Source of the DNA: Streptomyces sp. NBC_01197
GTDB lineage: Bacteria; Actinomycetota; Actinomycetes; Streptomycetales; Streptomycetaceae
Direction: 5' to 3'
Assembly: GCF_036010505.1 (NCBI RefSeq)
Contig: NZ_CP108569.1
Coordinates: forward strand, 4,444,001 to 4,508,000
DNA length: 64,000 bases
Positions 45,279-53,807 of this stretch are shown in pieces; the stretch's first letter is position 1, and every line of letters starts with the position of its first letter. Under the pieces are notes generated by a model. It was not told where the DNA came from, made no database searches, and worked only from the letters and a program-made list of their open reading frames with translations. The position numbers and the translations under genes are program-made.

Positions 45279-45491
45279 ATGGTGCCGAAACCGCCGCAAT
45301 GCCCCCACTGCCGCGAGACCCGTCCGCTGTGGAAGGACACCAGCACCACGGGGCCGAAGATCCCGGACGGATGGCGCTGGTACTGCACGGGATGCAGACA
45401 GGTGTGGGAACCCACGAACGACCACAGGGCGAGGTACCGGGCAGCCGCAGCCGCACCCCCCGGGCCGGGTGTACGCGCGGGGATCCGCTGA
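45279..45491 (+). CDS. Small zinc-ribbon protein
   Basis: 70 residues with two knuckles, C8-P-H-C11 and C36-T-G-C39, a compact zinc ribbon between aromatic residues (GWRWYCTGCRQVWEP). GAGGAG lies 8 nt before the ATG. Zinc ribbons of this size bind nucleic acid or partner proteins. 22 nt after the MATE gene and possibly co-transcribed with it. Confidence 0.6.
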   Translation: MVPKPPQCPHCRETRPLWKDTSTTGPKIPDGWRWYCTGCRQVWEPTNDHRARYRAAAAAPPGPGVRAGIR

Positions 45492-45530
45492 GCCGGTGCG
45501 TGCACTGGCCTGCCGTGCTGTACTGGCAAA

Positions 45531-46442
45531 GTGGAGCGAAAGCACTCATTGGCGGCGATTACGCACCTGAGGCGGCCCGGCGGGGCCGCTTCGGACAGTG
45601 CGCGTGACCGGCGGGCCGATGAGGTGCGTACCCGGGTCCGGCTCATGATCGAGATCACGGCGCGGGCAGGGGCGTACCGGAAAGGGCTGGTCGCGGCCGC
45701 TCGCCGGCTCAGCCCGGAGGAGGCGGCGATCCTCTCGGATCTGGAGCGCCACGGGCTGCAGGTGCCCCAGTTGCACGACGTGCTGTGCGGTGGCCATGTG
45801 CTGGTGGACGACCCTCAATTGTACGAGGACTGGCGGTTCGCCAAGGTCAGTCACGAGCGGCTGTCCAGCCACCACCGTGACATCGACAAGACGCTCTACC
45901 CCGACATCGGAATGCGCGGGGACGTGGTGCGGGAGAAGCTGCACGGGCGCACCGCCCAGGGCACCTGGGTACAGCTGGAGAAGACACCGGCCGCGTTCGG
46001 CGGGCGGAAGCTGCCCAGTGTGAGCGACCTCCGCCACCTCATGGACTACGTGGTCTACCGGATCACGCGCAGCAATGTCGGGCCCTGGGGCCTGTCCCGG
46101 ATGACCGAGCGGCGCCCGATGTATCTGGTGCCTTTCCTCGCTGTGCCGACGTCGCTGACGCCTCCGGTCGCGCGATTGCTGACCCAGGCGCTGCACCGGA
46201 TCGAGGAAGCCGACGACGTCACTGCCGTTTCCGCGGATCTGGCGGCCCGGTTCCCGCCCCCGGACCGGCAGGACCTGGCCGGTGAGCTGGGACAGTCACT
46301 GTCCGGCAGGGCGGGCCGTGGGCTGTTCGGCAACTCCGGGGTGTGGGTGACCGAGACCCTCTCACGCAGCGCCGCCGCGGTTCTCCGGGAGAGCCGTGTG
46401 CCGCCTGCGGTGGGACTGCTGCAGACGGGAGGGCCGTCATGA
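45531..46442 (+). CDS. Unknown protein, first of a coupled pair
   Basis: 303 residues from a GTG without a ribosome site; ATG 45645 is a possible later start. Not recognised. The most ordered-looking part is in the middle: TAQGTWVQLEKTPAAFGG, then SVSDLRHLMDYVVYRITRSN and VGPWGLSRMTERRPMYLVP. A strand with Q-x-E followed by an H-L-x-D-Y helix and a P-W-G-L-S turn suggests a compact enzyme-like or cargo domain. The last four bases overlap the next gene (ATGA), so the two products are made together and probably work together. Confidence 0.6.
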   Translation: MERKHSLAAITHLRRPGGAASDSARDRRADEVRTRVRLMIEITARAGAYRKGLVAAARRLSPEEAAILSDLERHGLQVPQLHDVLCGGHVLVDDPQLYEDWRFAKVSHERLSSHHRDIDKTLYPDIGMRGDVVREKLHGRTAQGTWVQLEKTPAAFGGRKLPSVSDLRHLMDYVVYRITRSNVGPWGLSRMTERRPMYLVPFLAVPTSLTPPVARLLTQALHRIEEADDVTAVSADLAARFPPPDRQDLAGELGQSLSGRAGRGLFGNSGVWVTETLSRSAAAVLRESRVPPAVGLLQTGGPS

Positions 46443-47236
46443 GCGACGACGATCAGCGCGATGTTCCGCCTGCGACTCCGTCGGACGCGGGGACATCGGC
46501 GGACGCGGGGAAGCCGTCGGACGCGGGGGAGGCGTCCGTCCCTTCGGGGCTGGTGTCGGCCGTGGTGAACCTGGTGAACACGGGACCGGTGCTGCTCGGT
46601 GCGTACACCATCGCGGAGCTCACCGCCGTGGACGCGATCGTGGACTTCCTGGAGGCCAGGCCGTCGGACGACGTGATCGCCGAGGCCGTCCGCTCGCTCG
46701 CGGCACGCCAACTGCTGCTGGCGGGCGATACGGGCGAGCAGGTCCAGGTACAGGGAGACCTGGGCATCGCCGTGGCGTTCCAGCAGAGGGCCCGCAAGGT
46801 GCTGGATGCCCGGACGACCGGGTCGGGTCCGGGGGAGCCGTGGCGGATCCTGTTGCTCCCCCAGCCCGAGCGGATCTGTCTCATGGTCCGCATCGACGCG
46901 CTCGGCGTCCACCAGTTGGGCCTGTACAAGCTCGAAGAGGCCCTGAACGTGCTCACCGAGTGGCTGCCGCGAGGCTCGTCGGCTGACCCCGACGAGTCAG
47001 CGGACACCGAGGCGGTGCTCGCCGCGTCGGAGCGCTCCGCGCTGATCACCGTCACCGACTACACGGCGCAGGGATCAGCCGAGACCGCGGGCAGCAGCAG
47101 GGACCTGGTGCTGGCCCGCAGCGGTGGACGGCTGCACGCCCTCGCCCGGGACCCCGCCGACCGGGAGAAGCTGGTGCCGCACCCGGAGACGCGCAAGGAC
47201 AACGTCCGCGAACGGCTCATCGATCTGCTGGCGTAG
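46439..47236 (+). CDS. Unknown acidic protein, second of a coupled pair
   Basis: 265 residues. The first 45 are disordered (SDAGTSADAGKPSDAGEA, repeated S/D/A/G). Then an alpha/beta part: LTAVDAIVDFLEARPSDDVIAEAVRSLAARQLLLAGD, WRILLLPQPERICLMVRIDALGVHQLGLYKLEEALNVLTEWLP. The layout (short helical reader, beta sheet, final helix) is reminiscent of EspG-type chaperones, but identity is too low to claim it by eye. ATG at 46439 overlaps the stop of the upstream gene. Confidence 0.65.
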   Translation: MSDDDQRDVPPATPSDAGTSADAGKPSDAGEASVPSGLVSAVVNLVNTGPVLLGAYTIAELTAVDAIVDFLEARPSDDVIAEAVRSLAARQLLLAGDTGEQVQVQGDLGIAVAFQQRARKVLDARTTGSGPGEPWRILLLPQPERICLMVRIDALGVHQLGLYKLEEALNVLTEWLPRGSSADPDESADTEAVLAASERSALITVTDYTAQGSAETAGSSRDLVLARSGGRLHALARDPADREKLVPHPETRKDNVRERLIDLLA

Positions 47237-47393
47237 GCATCTGCCGACGTGGACAGCTGCCGCCCTGCCCGTTCGTTGCCGTCCGGCGGGATTGATGTCG
47301 GTTGGTGATGTCAGGCCGGCGAGTATTCGTCCACGAAGTGCCGCGCCGGGGGCAAGCGGGGCCGGTCTCAGGTCCGGGTCTCAGGTCCGGTGG

Positions 47394-48053
47394 TTACGAC
47401 CAGCCGCCGAACAGCCCGCCCGACAGCTGGGCTGAGCAGATGTTGTAGCCGCCCTGCGCGTGCGCGGTCTTCGTCTTGCCGCCGATGGTGACGGAGCAGT
47501 GGATATCTCCGCTGCCCTGCAGCTGCGCGGTGACGTTGTAGTACATCGCGTCCTTGCTGACCTTCAGCGTCTTCGTCATCGGCACGCCATGGCCCTGAAT
47601 GTTCTCGGTGTCGCTGCCGTAGGTGATGTCGATCGGCCCGAGGGCGCCGGCCGGGGCGTTCCCCCAGACCTTGAACGTGGCGACGTCGGAAACCTTCTTC
47701 TTCTCGGCGGGCTTGGCTTTCGGCTTGGCCGCGGGCTTCGCATCAGCCTTCTTCGCGGGGGCCGCCCCAGACTTCGAAGCCACGGGCGCCGGTGCGTCCT
47801 TCGCGGTATCGCTCTTCTTGTCACCGCCACCCCCGCCGATGGCGGCGCCGATGACGATGAGGACGACGAGGACTCCACCGAAGCCGATGACCACGTTCCG
47901 GGCGGTGTGCTTCTTAGGCGGCTTCGGGGGCGCCTGATAGCCGGGCTGCCCCCATTGCGGCTGATTGGGCTGCTGCCCCCACTGGGGCGGCTGGGCTGGC
48001 TGCTGGGCACCCCACTGCGGTTGCCGAGGCTGGTTCGGGTCGTTCTGAGACAT
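47394..48053 (-). CDS. Membrane-anchored MmpS-like protein
   Basis: 219 residues. A P/Q/W-rich cytoplasmic N-terminus with PQWGQQPNQPQWGQPGYQAP repeats, one transmembrane helix (VVIGFGGVLVVLIVIGAAIGGGGG), an A/K/P linker, and an outside beta domain whose order FKVWG, ITYGSDTENIQ, YYNVTAQLQGSGDIHCSVTIGGK, GGYNICSAQL matches the MmpS fold, with a conserved cysteine pair. In mycobacteria MmpS assists MmpL lipid exporters; no MmpL gene is in the window. Single gene, convergent with the unknown pair. Confidence 0.75.
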   Translation of the reverse strand: MSQNDPNQPRQPQWGAQQPAQPPQWGQQPNQPQWGQPGYQAPPKPPKKHTARNVVIGFGGVLVVLIVIGAAIGGGGGDKKSDTAKDAPAPVASKSGAAPAKKADAKPAAKPKAKPAEKKKVSDVATFKVWGNAPAGALGPIDITYGSDTENIQGHGVPMTKTLKVSKDAMYYNVTAQLQGSGDIHCSVTIGGKTKTAHAQGGYNICSAQLSGGLFGGWS

Positions 48054-48173
48054 GGGGGTTCCCCTCGCGTGTTTCTCGTGATGGCGATGTGGGGGGATGG
48101 TGAACGTACAGCTATCCCGGGGCGCTTACTTACTTTTCGCAGAGATCGGTACGAATCGAGGACGGATCACCAC

Positions 48174-48413
48174 TCAGCGACCCGTCCGGTCACGGGTGCT
48201 GTCGATCTCCCCGCTCGTCCGCGTGGTGATAATCCGCGAGTCCTGAGTGACCGGCCCGCTGTAGTGGTGGTGGTGGTGATGGTGCATGGGCGGGGCCGCC
48301 TTGACGACCTCCTTGGCCCGCCTCACTAACCGGCTCAGCACGAGCACGAGGACCGCGGTGGCGGCGAAGACGATCGCGCAGACGACCGGGTCGGCGCTCT
48401 GCGATGCCCACAT
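48174..48413 (-). CDS. Small membrane protein with natural His7 run
   Basis: 79 residues: one membrane helix (VVCAIVFAATAVLVLVLSRLV), a basic stretch, then M-H-H-H-H-H-H-H-Y and a polar tail. The histidine run is coded by mixed CAT/CAC codons. It may bind Zn, Ni or Co at the membrane. No ribosome site is obvious before the ATG at 48413, so the gene call is moderate. Confidence 0.5.
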   Translation of the reverse strand: MWASQSADPVVCAIVFAATAVLVLVLSRLVRRAKEVVKAAPPMHHHHHHHYSGPVTQDSRIITTRTSGEIDSTRDRTGR

Positions 48414-48498
48414 GAAGCCATGAGCCCCATGGACCGCCCGGCTCAGGAGGCGACCCGGCCGTGCAGTGACTGCGCTCGTTGATGTCAGCTGTAGATGT

Positions 48499-48540
48499 CA
48501 GAGGGGCCCCACATACCGAGATGGGTATGTGGGGCCCTCT
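48499..48540 (-). terminator. Hairpin downstream of tRNA-Arg
   Basis: Long stem: ACATACC / GGTATGT next to the loop plus an outer AGAGGGGCCCC / GGGGCCCTCT with one bulged base, loop GAGAT. It begins 5 nt beyond the tRNA 3' end on the minus strand. Confidence 0.7.
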
Positions 48541-48544
48541 GAAT

Positions 48545-48620
48545 TGGTGCCCCCGGCAGGATTCGAACCTGCGACACCCGCTTTAGGAGAGCGGTGCTCT
48601 ATCCCCTGAGCTACGAAGGC
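48545..48620 (-). tRNA. tRNA-Arg (anticodon CCT)
   Basis: The minus strand folds as a complete 76-nt tRNA with encoded CCA. Acceptor GCCTTCG pairs with CGGGGGC (two G-U pairs), D arm GCTC-AGGGGATA-GAGC, anticodon stem CCGCT/AGCGG with loop CTCCTAA (CCT at 34-36, reading AGG), T arm GCAGG-TTCGAAT-CCTGC. AGG is a rare codon in this genome type. Confidence 0.97.
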
Positions 48621-48859
48621 GAGCCGTCGGCCAGCGACCGACCCCGACAGGGTACCGGATGCCGACTCGGCCGGTCTTGTGCGTCCTGCCGTCGCCGGCC
48701 GCGGGTCGTTCGGTGACTAGGCCCGTACGGTGAGGGGAGCGCCCCTGGGCCCCCGGGTATGGCCCCGGGCCCAGTGTGCGGTGCGTGGTGTGCGCGGGCC
48801 GCCCGGGCTTGTGACCGGCCGGCATGCCACGCCCCGCTCTCCTGGGTCCTCGTGCGGGT

Positions 48860-49786
48860 TTACTCCTCGACCAGCATTCCGCTGCGCAGGTTCTTCAGGA
48901 TGCGCGACAGGAGGCGGGAGACGTGCATCTGGGAGATGCCCAGCTTCTCGCCGATCTGGGACTGGGTCAGCTCCTCGCCGAAGCGCAGTTCCACGATGCG
49001 GCGTTCGCGGCTGTCCAGCTTGCTCAGCAGCGGTGCCAGGGCGTGCAGGTCCTCGACCGTCTCCATCGCCGGGTCGGCCTCGCCCAGGACGTCGGCGAAG
49101 GTGCGGCCGCTCTTGGTGGCCTGGCCGTCGCCTGTCGACTCGTTGGGCATGTCCAGCGAGCCGGCGGTGTAGCCGTTGCTCGCGACGATGCCCTCGACGA
49201 TCTCCTCCTCGGTGAGTTCCAGGTGCTCGGCGAGTTCGGCGACGGTCGGGTCGCGGTCGAGCTCGACCGCCAGGTGTTCCTTCCCCTTGGCGATCTCGAC
49301 CCGCAACTCCTGGAGCCTGCGCGGTACATGGACCGCCCAGCTGGTGTCGCGGAAGAAGCGCTTGATCTCGCCGACGATGTAAGGAACGGCGAATGTGGTG
49401 AATTCAACTTCGCGAGACAGGTCGAACCGGTCGATGGCCTTGATGAGACCGATGGTGCCGACCTGGTTGATGTCTTCCATCTCGCCGCTGCCCCGGTGAC
49501 GGAAGCGGCTCGCCGCGAACCTCACCAGCGAAAGGTTCATCTCAATAAGGGTGTTGCGGGCGTACTGGTATTCGTGCGTGCCCTCTTCGAGGACCTGGAG
49601 CTGGTCGAAAAAGATTTTGGAAAGCGTTCGCGCGTCCTTCGGTGCGACCTTCCCCGCGTCCTCGATCCAGGGCAGGTCTCCTACCTCCGGCGGTGCCGAC
49701 GCGGCAGCCGTGAATGCCGACTCGGCAGTCGCCGGTTCAGCAGGCGCCGACTCAGTCGTGGCGGCAGGCGCGGACATCTGCGTCAT
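48860..49786 (-). CDS. SigB/SigF-family RNA polymerase sigma factor
   Basis: 308 residues. Region 2 (YARNTLIEMNLSLVRFAASRFRHRGSGEMEDINQVGTIGLIKAIDRFDLSREVEFTTFAVPYIVGEIKRFFRDTSW), region 3 (VHVPRRLQELRVEIAKGKEHL) and region 4 HTH (LTQSQIGEKLGISQMHVSRLLSRILKNLR) are complete. This is the stress/sporulation group (SigB, SigF, SigG...); which member cannot be fixed by eye, and no anti-sigma or anti-anti-sigma gene is adjacent. ATG at 49786 follows GGGGAGG. The first 45 residues are alanine/threonine-rich and not conserved. Confidence 0.93.
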   Translation of the reverse strand: MTQMSAPAATTESAPAEPATAESAFTAAASAPPEVGDLPWIEDAGKVAPKDARTLSKIFFDQLQVLEEGTHEYQYARNTLIEMNLSLVRFAASRFRHRGSGEMEDINQVGTIGLIKAIDRFDLSREVEFTTFAVPYIVGEIKRFFRDTSWAVHVPRRLQELRVEIAKGKEHLAVELDRDPTVAELAEHLELTEEEIVEGIVASNGYTAGSLDMPNESTGDGQATKSGRTFADVLGEADPAMETVEDLHALAPLLSKLDSRERRIVELRFGEELTQSQIGEKLGISQMHVSRLLSRILKNLRSGMLVEE

Positions 49787-50227
49787 GTTGTTCAGCCTCC
49801 CCAAGTAGCGGACCCCGTTCAATGTCCGCTCCTGCCCGGATGCCGAGGCTTCAATCACCTCAGGGCAGTTGAGAGGATGGATGTGGATATTTGTCCCTGT
49901 TTGTCCCTTGGGTCGGCCTCCGGTTCGCTCGTCTCGGATTCTGCTTGCGGCCTCGTGGCCTCATATCGGTCCTTCGGGCGCTGTCCCAGTCGGAGTCCCT
50001 GTCGGAGTCCCTGCTGGACGGCCGTGTAATGCGTCATTCCGTCGCCGCTCTCCGCCTGCGGCCTGCTGGGATTCTTGTGCCCTGCCCTTTCCGGCCCATG
50101 CGGGATGCTCCTGGTTCGCACGTTGAGCGGAGTTGAAGACGGCAGAGGAGAGTGCGTGTTCTTGACCCCGTGCAGATGCGGGCCTAGCGTCCCAGGGGAC
50201 TGAGCAAGCGCTTAGAGAGGGTCTTCA
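49787..50227. other. 441-bp divergent spacer, sigma factor / acyl-CoA ligase
   Basis: No gene supported on either strand. Contains a 12-bp tandem duplication GTCGGAGTCCCT at 49989-50000 and 50001-50012, and an AAGCGCTT palindrome next to the ligase start. Confidence 0.5.
50206..50213. promoter_or_regulatory. AAGCGCTT palindrome before the ligase
   Basis: The 8-bp palindrome is embedded in GAGCAAGCGCTTAG, ending 14 nt before the GTG start of the acyl-CoA ligase. AAGCGCTT-type sites are frequent before actinobacterial acyl-CoA metabolism genes and are bound by TetR-family repressors; the regulator here is unknown. Confidence 0.4.
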
Positions 50228-52066
50228 GTGCCGCAGACCGAGCCCCCCACCGCCTCCCCCGACCCCGCCGCCCAGGCCGCTGCCCCTGCTCCCGCTACCG
50301 CCGCCGCTTCCGTCGCCGACCCCGCCGCCGTCGAAGCCGCGCTGCGTGCCCCCGGCGCTCCCTTCGCCGTGGTCGCTGCGGAGGACGGTTCTCCGGTGTA
50401 CGCGAGTGGGCCCCGCACCTTGCGGGAGTTCGTCGAAGCCGTCTGGGCCTTCGGGGATCAGCCGTTCCTCGTCGCCGAGAGCGGCACGTACACCTATGGC
50501 GAGTTCTTCGCCGCCGCATCCGCGCTCGCCCGGCGGTTCGTGGACGTGTACGGGCTCGTGCCGGGTGACCGCGCGGTGGTCGCGATGCGGAACCACCCCG
50601 AGTGGCAGATCGCCTTCTGGGCCGCCGAGTTGGCCGGGCTCGTGGCCGTACCGCTCAACGCCTGGTGGACCGAGGACGAGTTCACGTACGCCTTGGACGA
50701 CTGCCGGCCCCGCGTGCTGCTGGTCGACGGTGAGCGGCTGGGGCGGGTCCTGCCGTGGGCCGGGCGGCAGGCGGAGCCGAACGGGGGTGTGCGGCCGTGG
50801 ATCGTCGCCTTCCACTACGACGGCACGGGACCGGGCCGGGCCGACGGCACGGGGCCGGGTCCGTCCGGAGCTGCGGCTCCCAGCCCGTACGAGCGGTTCG
50901 AGCGCTATGACGAGCTGCCCGCCGCCGATCCCGCCCTCGGCCCGCCCGATGTGGAGATCCGCCCCGAGGACGACGCCACGATCATCTACACCTCGGGCAC
51001 CACGGGCCGTCCCGAGGGTGCGGTGGCGACGCATCTCGCGCAGGTCGGCGCCATGATGAACCCCCTCTACCACGCTGCCGCCTCCGCCCTGTCGCGCGGC
51101 GCGGTTCCCGGTCAGGGGCCCGCGCCCGTGGCGCTGATGACCTTCCCCTTCTTCCATGTGGCCGCCTTCACCAGCGTCTATGCCGCGATGTCGGCGGGCG
51201 GCACCCTCGTCCTGATGCGGAAGTGGGACGCGGAGAAGGCCCTGACCGTCATCCGCACGCATGGCGTCACGTACTACGCGGGCGTCCCCGCCACCGCGCT
51301 GCAGCTGCTCGAAGCGGCCGAGCGCAGCGGCGACGGCCTGGAGAGTCTGGCCATGCTCAGCACCGGAGGCGCGGCCGCCCCGCCCGACCTCGTACGCACT
51401 GTCGTGGCCCGGCACGGCGGGCGGATCGAGCCCCGGAACGGATACGGCCTGACCGAGACGAGCGGGGGCGTACTGGCGAACTTCGGTGCGGAGTACCGCG
51501 CCCACCCCGGGAGTGTCGGCCGTCCGACGCCCGCCACCGAGGTGCGCATCGCCGACCGGTCGGGCCGGGCGCTGGGTGACGGAGAGGTCGGTGAGCTCTG
51601 GCTGCGCGGCCAGGCACTCGTCCGCGGGTACTGGAACGCCCCCGAGGCCACCGCGGCCGCCTTCCAGGACGGCTGGTTCAGGACCGGGGATCTCGCGACC
51701 GTCCACGAGGGGCGGGTCAGCGTCGTGGACCGGATCAAGGACATGGTCGTCCGGGGCGGCGAGAACGTGTACTGCGTCGAGGTGGAGGCCGCTCTGCACG
51801 CGCATCCCGATGTGCTCGACGCGGCCGTGCTCGGGGTCCCGCGCCCGGTCCTCGGCGAGGAGGTCGCCGCCGTGGTGCAGCTGCGGGACGGGAGCGAGGC
51901 CACGCCTGACGCGCTCCGGGCGCACGTCGGGGAGTCGCTGGCCGCCTTCAAGGTCCCCGCGTACGTCTTCGTACGGGCGGAGCCGCTGCCCCGCAACGCG
52001 ACGGGCAAGGTGCTCAAGCGCGAGCTGCGCGGGCCCGTCCAGGAGCAGGTGTCGCGGGCCGGCTGA
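50228..52066 (+). CDS. AMP-dependent acyl-CoA ligase
   Basis: 612 residues of the ANL superfamily. Motif A3 reads YTSGTTGRPEGA: the usual lysine of G-R-P-K-G is glutamate. A5 is NGYGLTETSG, A7 RTGDLATVHEGRVSVVDRIKD, A8 hinge KDMVVRGGENVYCVEVE, and the C-terminal catalytic lysine is in NATGKVLKREL. Activates a carboxylic acid with ATP and CoA. About 50 extra alanine/proline-rich residues precede the domain. GTG at 50228 follows GAGAGGG. The stop region is duplicated downstream. Confidence 0.9.
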   Translation: MPQTEPPTASPDPAAQAAAPAPATAAASVADPAAVEAALRAPGAPFAVVAAEDGSPVYASGPRTLREFVEAVWAFGDQPFLVAESGTYTYGEFFAAASALARRFVDVYGLVPGDRAVVAMRNHPEWQIAFWAAELAGLVAVPLNAWWTEDEFTYALDDCRPRVLLVDGERLGRVLPWAGRQAEPNGGVRPWIVAFHYDGTGPGRADGTGPGPSGAAAPSPYERFERYDELPAADPALGPPDVEIRPEDDATIIYTSGTTGRPEGAVATHLAQVGAMMNPLYHAAASALSRGAVPGQGPAPVALMTFPFFHVAAFTSVYAAMSAGGTLVLMRKWDAEKALTVIRTHGVTYYAGVPATALQLLEAAERSGDGLESLAMLSTGGAAAPPDLVRTVVARHGGRIEPRNGYGLTETSGGVLANFGAEYRAHPGSVGRPTPATEVRIADRSGRALGDGEVGELWLRGQALVRGYWNAPEATAAAFQDGWFRTGDLATVHEGRVSVVDRIKDMVVRGGENVYCVEVEAALHAHPDVLDAAVLGVPRPVLGEEVAAVVQLRDGSEATPDALRAHVGESLAAFKVPAYVFVRAEPLPRNATGKVLKRELRGPVQEQVSRAG

Positions 52067-52124
52067 TCCGTCGGCTGTCTGATCCCCGTCGGCTGATCCG
52101 CCGGGGAGGCTGGGGGTGAGCGAC

Positions 52125-53477
52125 TCAGGAGCGGGTGATGCGTACCCGGTAGTCCCCGGCCTTGTCCTTGCCGGTGACGTTGATGATGATCCCGTGCGCC
52201 GCGTCGGTGAAGGTCTGGCCCACCGAGTACGGGGCGTCCGACAGTTCCGCCTGCACATTGGCGCGCAGGGTGCAGCCGCCGCTGTCCGGGGTGCTGTCCC
52301 GGACGGAGACCGGGCCCTGGCCGGTGTCGACGTCGCCGTCGACGCGGTAGACGAGGATCCCCGGGCGGCACACCGCGTCGTCGTTGCCCGCCCGGGTCCG
52401 TACCTCGACCACATAGGCGGCGGACTCGGACATCGGGATCACCGCCAGTTTGGTGCCGCCCCGCGTCTCCAGCGGGGAGAGCGCCGCCTCATGGGTGCCG
52501 GGTGTCGAGGCGCAGCTGACCTGGTCGTCGTCCAGCCAGCCGAGCTTCCACTTGTGCCAGCCCAGCATGTCGTTGTTGGCCCCCCAGTCCTCGGACATGA
52601 TGTCCCAGTGCCCGACCGAGCCGCCGCCGCTGGAGGTGTAGAGGTCGGGGAGGCCGAAGGTGTGCCCGTTCTCGTGCGGCAGGACGCGGTAGCCGGTGTG
52701 GCTGTACGAACCCGATCCGTCGTCCTGGCGGCTGTAGATGAACGACATGTTGGAGAGTTTGACGCCGTCCGCGACGGGCGCCTCGTCATTGCCGGAGAAC
52801 GTCACCGAGAGCACGGTGTCCAGCGCGGAGGGGCCCGCGTTCGGCGTGGCCAGCACATTGATCAGGTCGTACTTGCGGAAATCCACCTGCTGGTCGGCGG
52901 CCCTCACGATGTCCTGGGCGAGCCGCCGGTAGCCAGGCTGGTACGGGGAGCCCCGCTGTATTCCGTACGAGCTGAACGGCGACGGCATCCGCAGCCAGCG
53001 TTTGACGGGGGCCTCGGGGTGGTAGTCGAGCCGCCCGTAGGAGCTGGTGCGGTACCAGTTCGAGGTCTGTGGGAAGAACTCGCCGTACCGCTTCATCGGG
53101 GGCTCGGACCCATGCGCGTCCGGGAAGTCGACCATGAGCGTGAGGGCGTGGATGGAGCCGGTCGAGCGGGCGTAGCCCGGTGCGGTGGGCAGTCCCTCGG
53201 ACATCTGGACGCCCAGCGCGCCGCCGATCCGGCACGGGCCGAGCGTTACGGCGGAGCCGCCGTGATCGGCGCGTACGGAGAGCCGGCCGGTGGTGGCCGC
53301 GGGGCCGCCCGCCGGGGTCCGCTGGATCAGAGTGGTGCTGCCCGAGGTCAGCGCGGCCAGTGCGAGCACGGCGAGGGTGACGACGGCCAGCGGACGGCGG
53401 GGGGATCGTATCCGGCAGCGGGGGGGCCGTGAACGGCCGGAGGGGCTGCCGCTCGACCTGGGGCGGGTCTGATGCAT
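52125..53477 (-). CDS. Secreted M6-family metalloprotease
   Basis: 450 residues. An arginine-rich N-terminus and hydrophobic segment (PLAVVTLAVLALAALTSG, about 29-46) form a signal peptide or anchor. Zinc motif H268-E-N-G-H272 followed by TFGLPDLY is typical of M6 (immune inhibitor A-like) proteases, and MVDFPD with a YGRLDYHPE block precedes it. The C-terminal 120 residues form a beta domain. ATG at 53477 chosen because a signal peptide follows; the open frame to 53615 is rejected. Confidence 0.88.
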   Translation of the reverse strand: MHQTRPRSSGSPSGRSRPPRCRIRSPRRPLAVVTLAVLALAALTSGSTTLIQRTPAGGPAATTGRLSVRADHGGSAVTLGPCRIGGALGVQMSEGLPTAPGYARSTGSIHALTLMVDFPDAHGSEPPMKRYGEFFPQTSNWYRTSSYGRLDYHPEAPVKRWLRMPSPFSSYGIQRGSPYQPGYRRLAQDIVRAADQQVDFRKYDLINVLATPNAGPSALDTVLSVTFSGNDEAPVADGVKLSNMSFIYSRQDDGSGSYSHTGYRVLPHENGHTFGLPDLYTSSGGGSVGHWDIMSEDWGANNDMLGWHKWKLGWLDDDQVSCASTPGTHEAALSPLETRGGTKLAVIPMSESAAYVVEVRTRAGNDDAVCRPGILVYRVDGDVDTGQGPVSVRDSTPDSGGCTLRANVQAELSDAPYSVGQTFTDAAHGIIINVTGKDKAGDYRVRITRS

Positions 53478-53670
53478 GCCTTCGCCTTCGGGCCGCGGCA
53501 GCCGACGGTTCCGAGCTGCACTCGTTCGATCACCCTGTGTCGGGCGAGGCGGGGGCGCGCGCTGGGTGGGCCGATCGGGGACATTTCCGGACGTTCGGGG
53601 CGTGATGCGGGTCACATGCGACGGGGGAAATAACTGGGGACCGTTTCCCCGTTTGCACCGGTGTCACAGA

Positions 53671-53785
53671 GAACCGGGGAGACCCTCCCCGGTTACGGGA
53701 ACCAGAACAGTCCGGGAACGAACCCGGGACCGGAACAAACCGGTACCAGAACGAAAACCGGAACCGGGAACGAACCAGAACCAGA
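53671..53785 (+). repeat. GAAC-rich degenerate repeat region
   Basis: GAAC occurs eleven times in 115 bp, mostly as GGGAAC, CGGAAC or CAGAAC, with irregular spacing. It fills most of the spacer (53478-53807) between the protease and the TetR gene and starts with the palindrome at 53672. Confidence 0.65.
53672..53694. promoter_or_regulatory. 23-bp palindrome before the TetR gene
   Basis: Perfect 10-bp arms AACCGGGGAG / CTCCCCGGTT with a 3-bp centre, 113 bp before the TetR start. The size fits a TetR-family operator; a hairpin is the alternative reading. Confidence 0.45.
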
Positions 53786-53807
53786 TCGGGAAAGGGAAGG
53801 GAGCGCC

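Noticed and set aside
48545..48620. tRNA-Arg as an integration site of a mobile element
   Set aside because: No integrase, excisionase or duplicated tRNA end was seen on either side.
50225..52414. 729-codon minus-strand open frame opposite the acyl-CoA ligase
   Set aside because: Shadow frame; it also crosses the end of the protease gene in the wrong frame.
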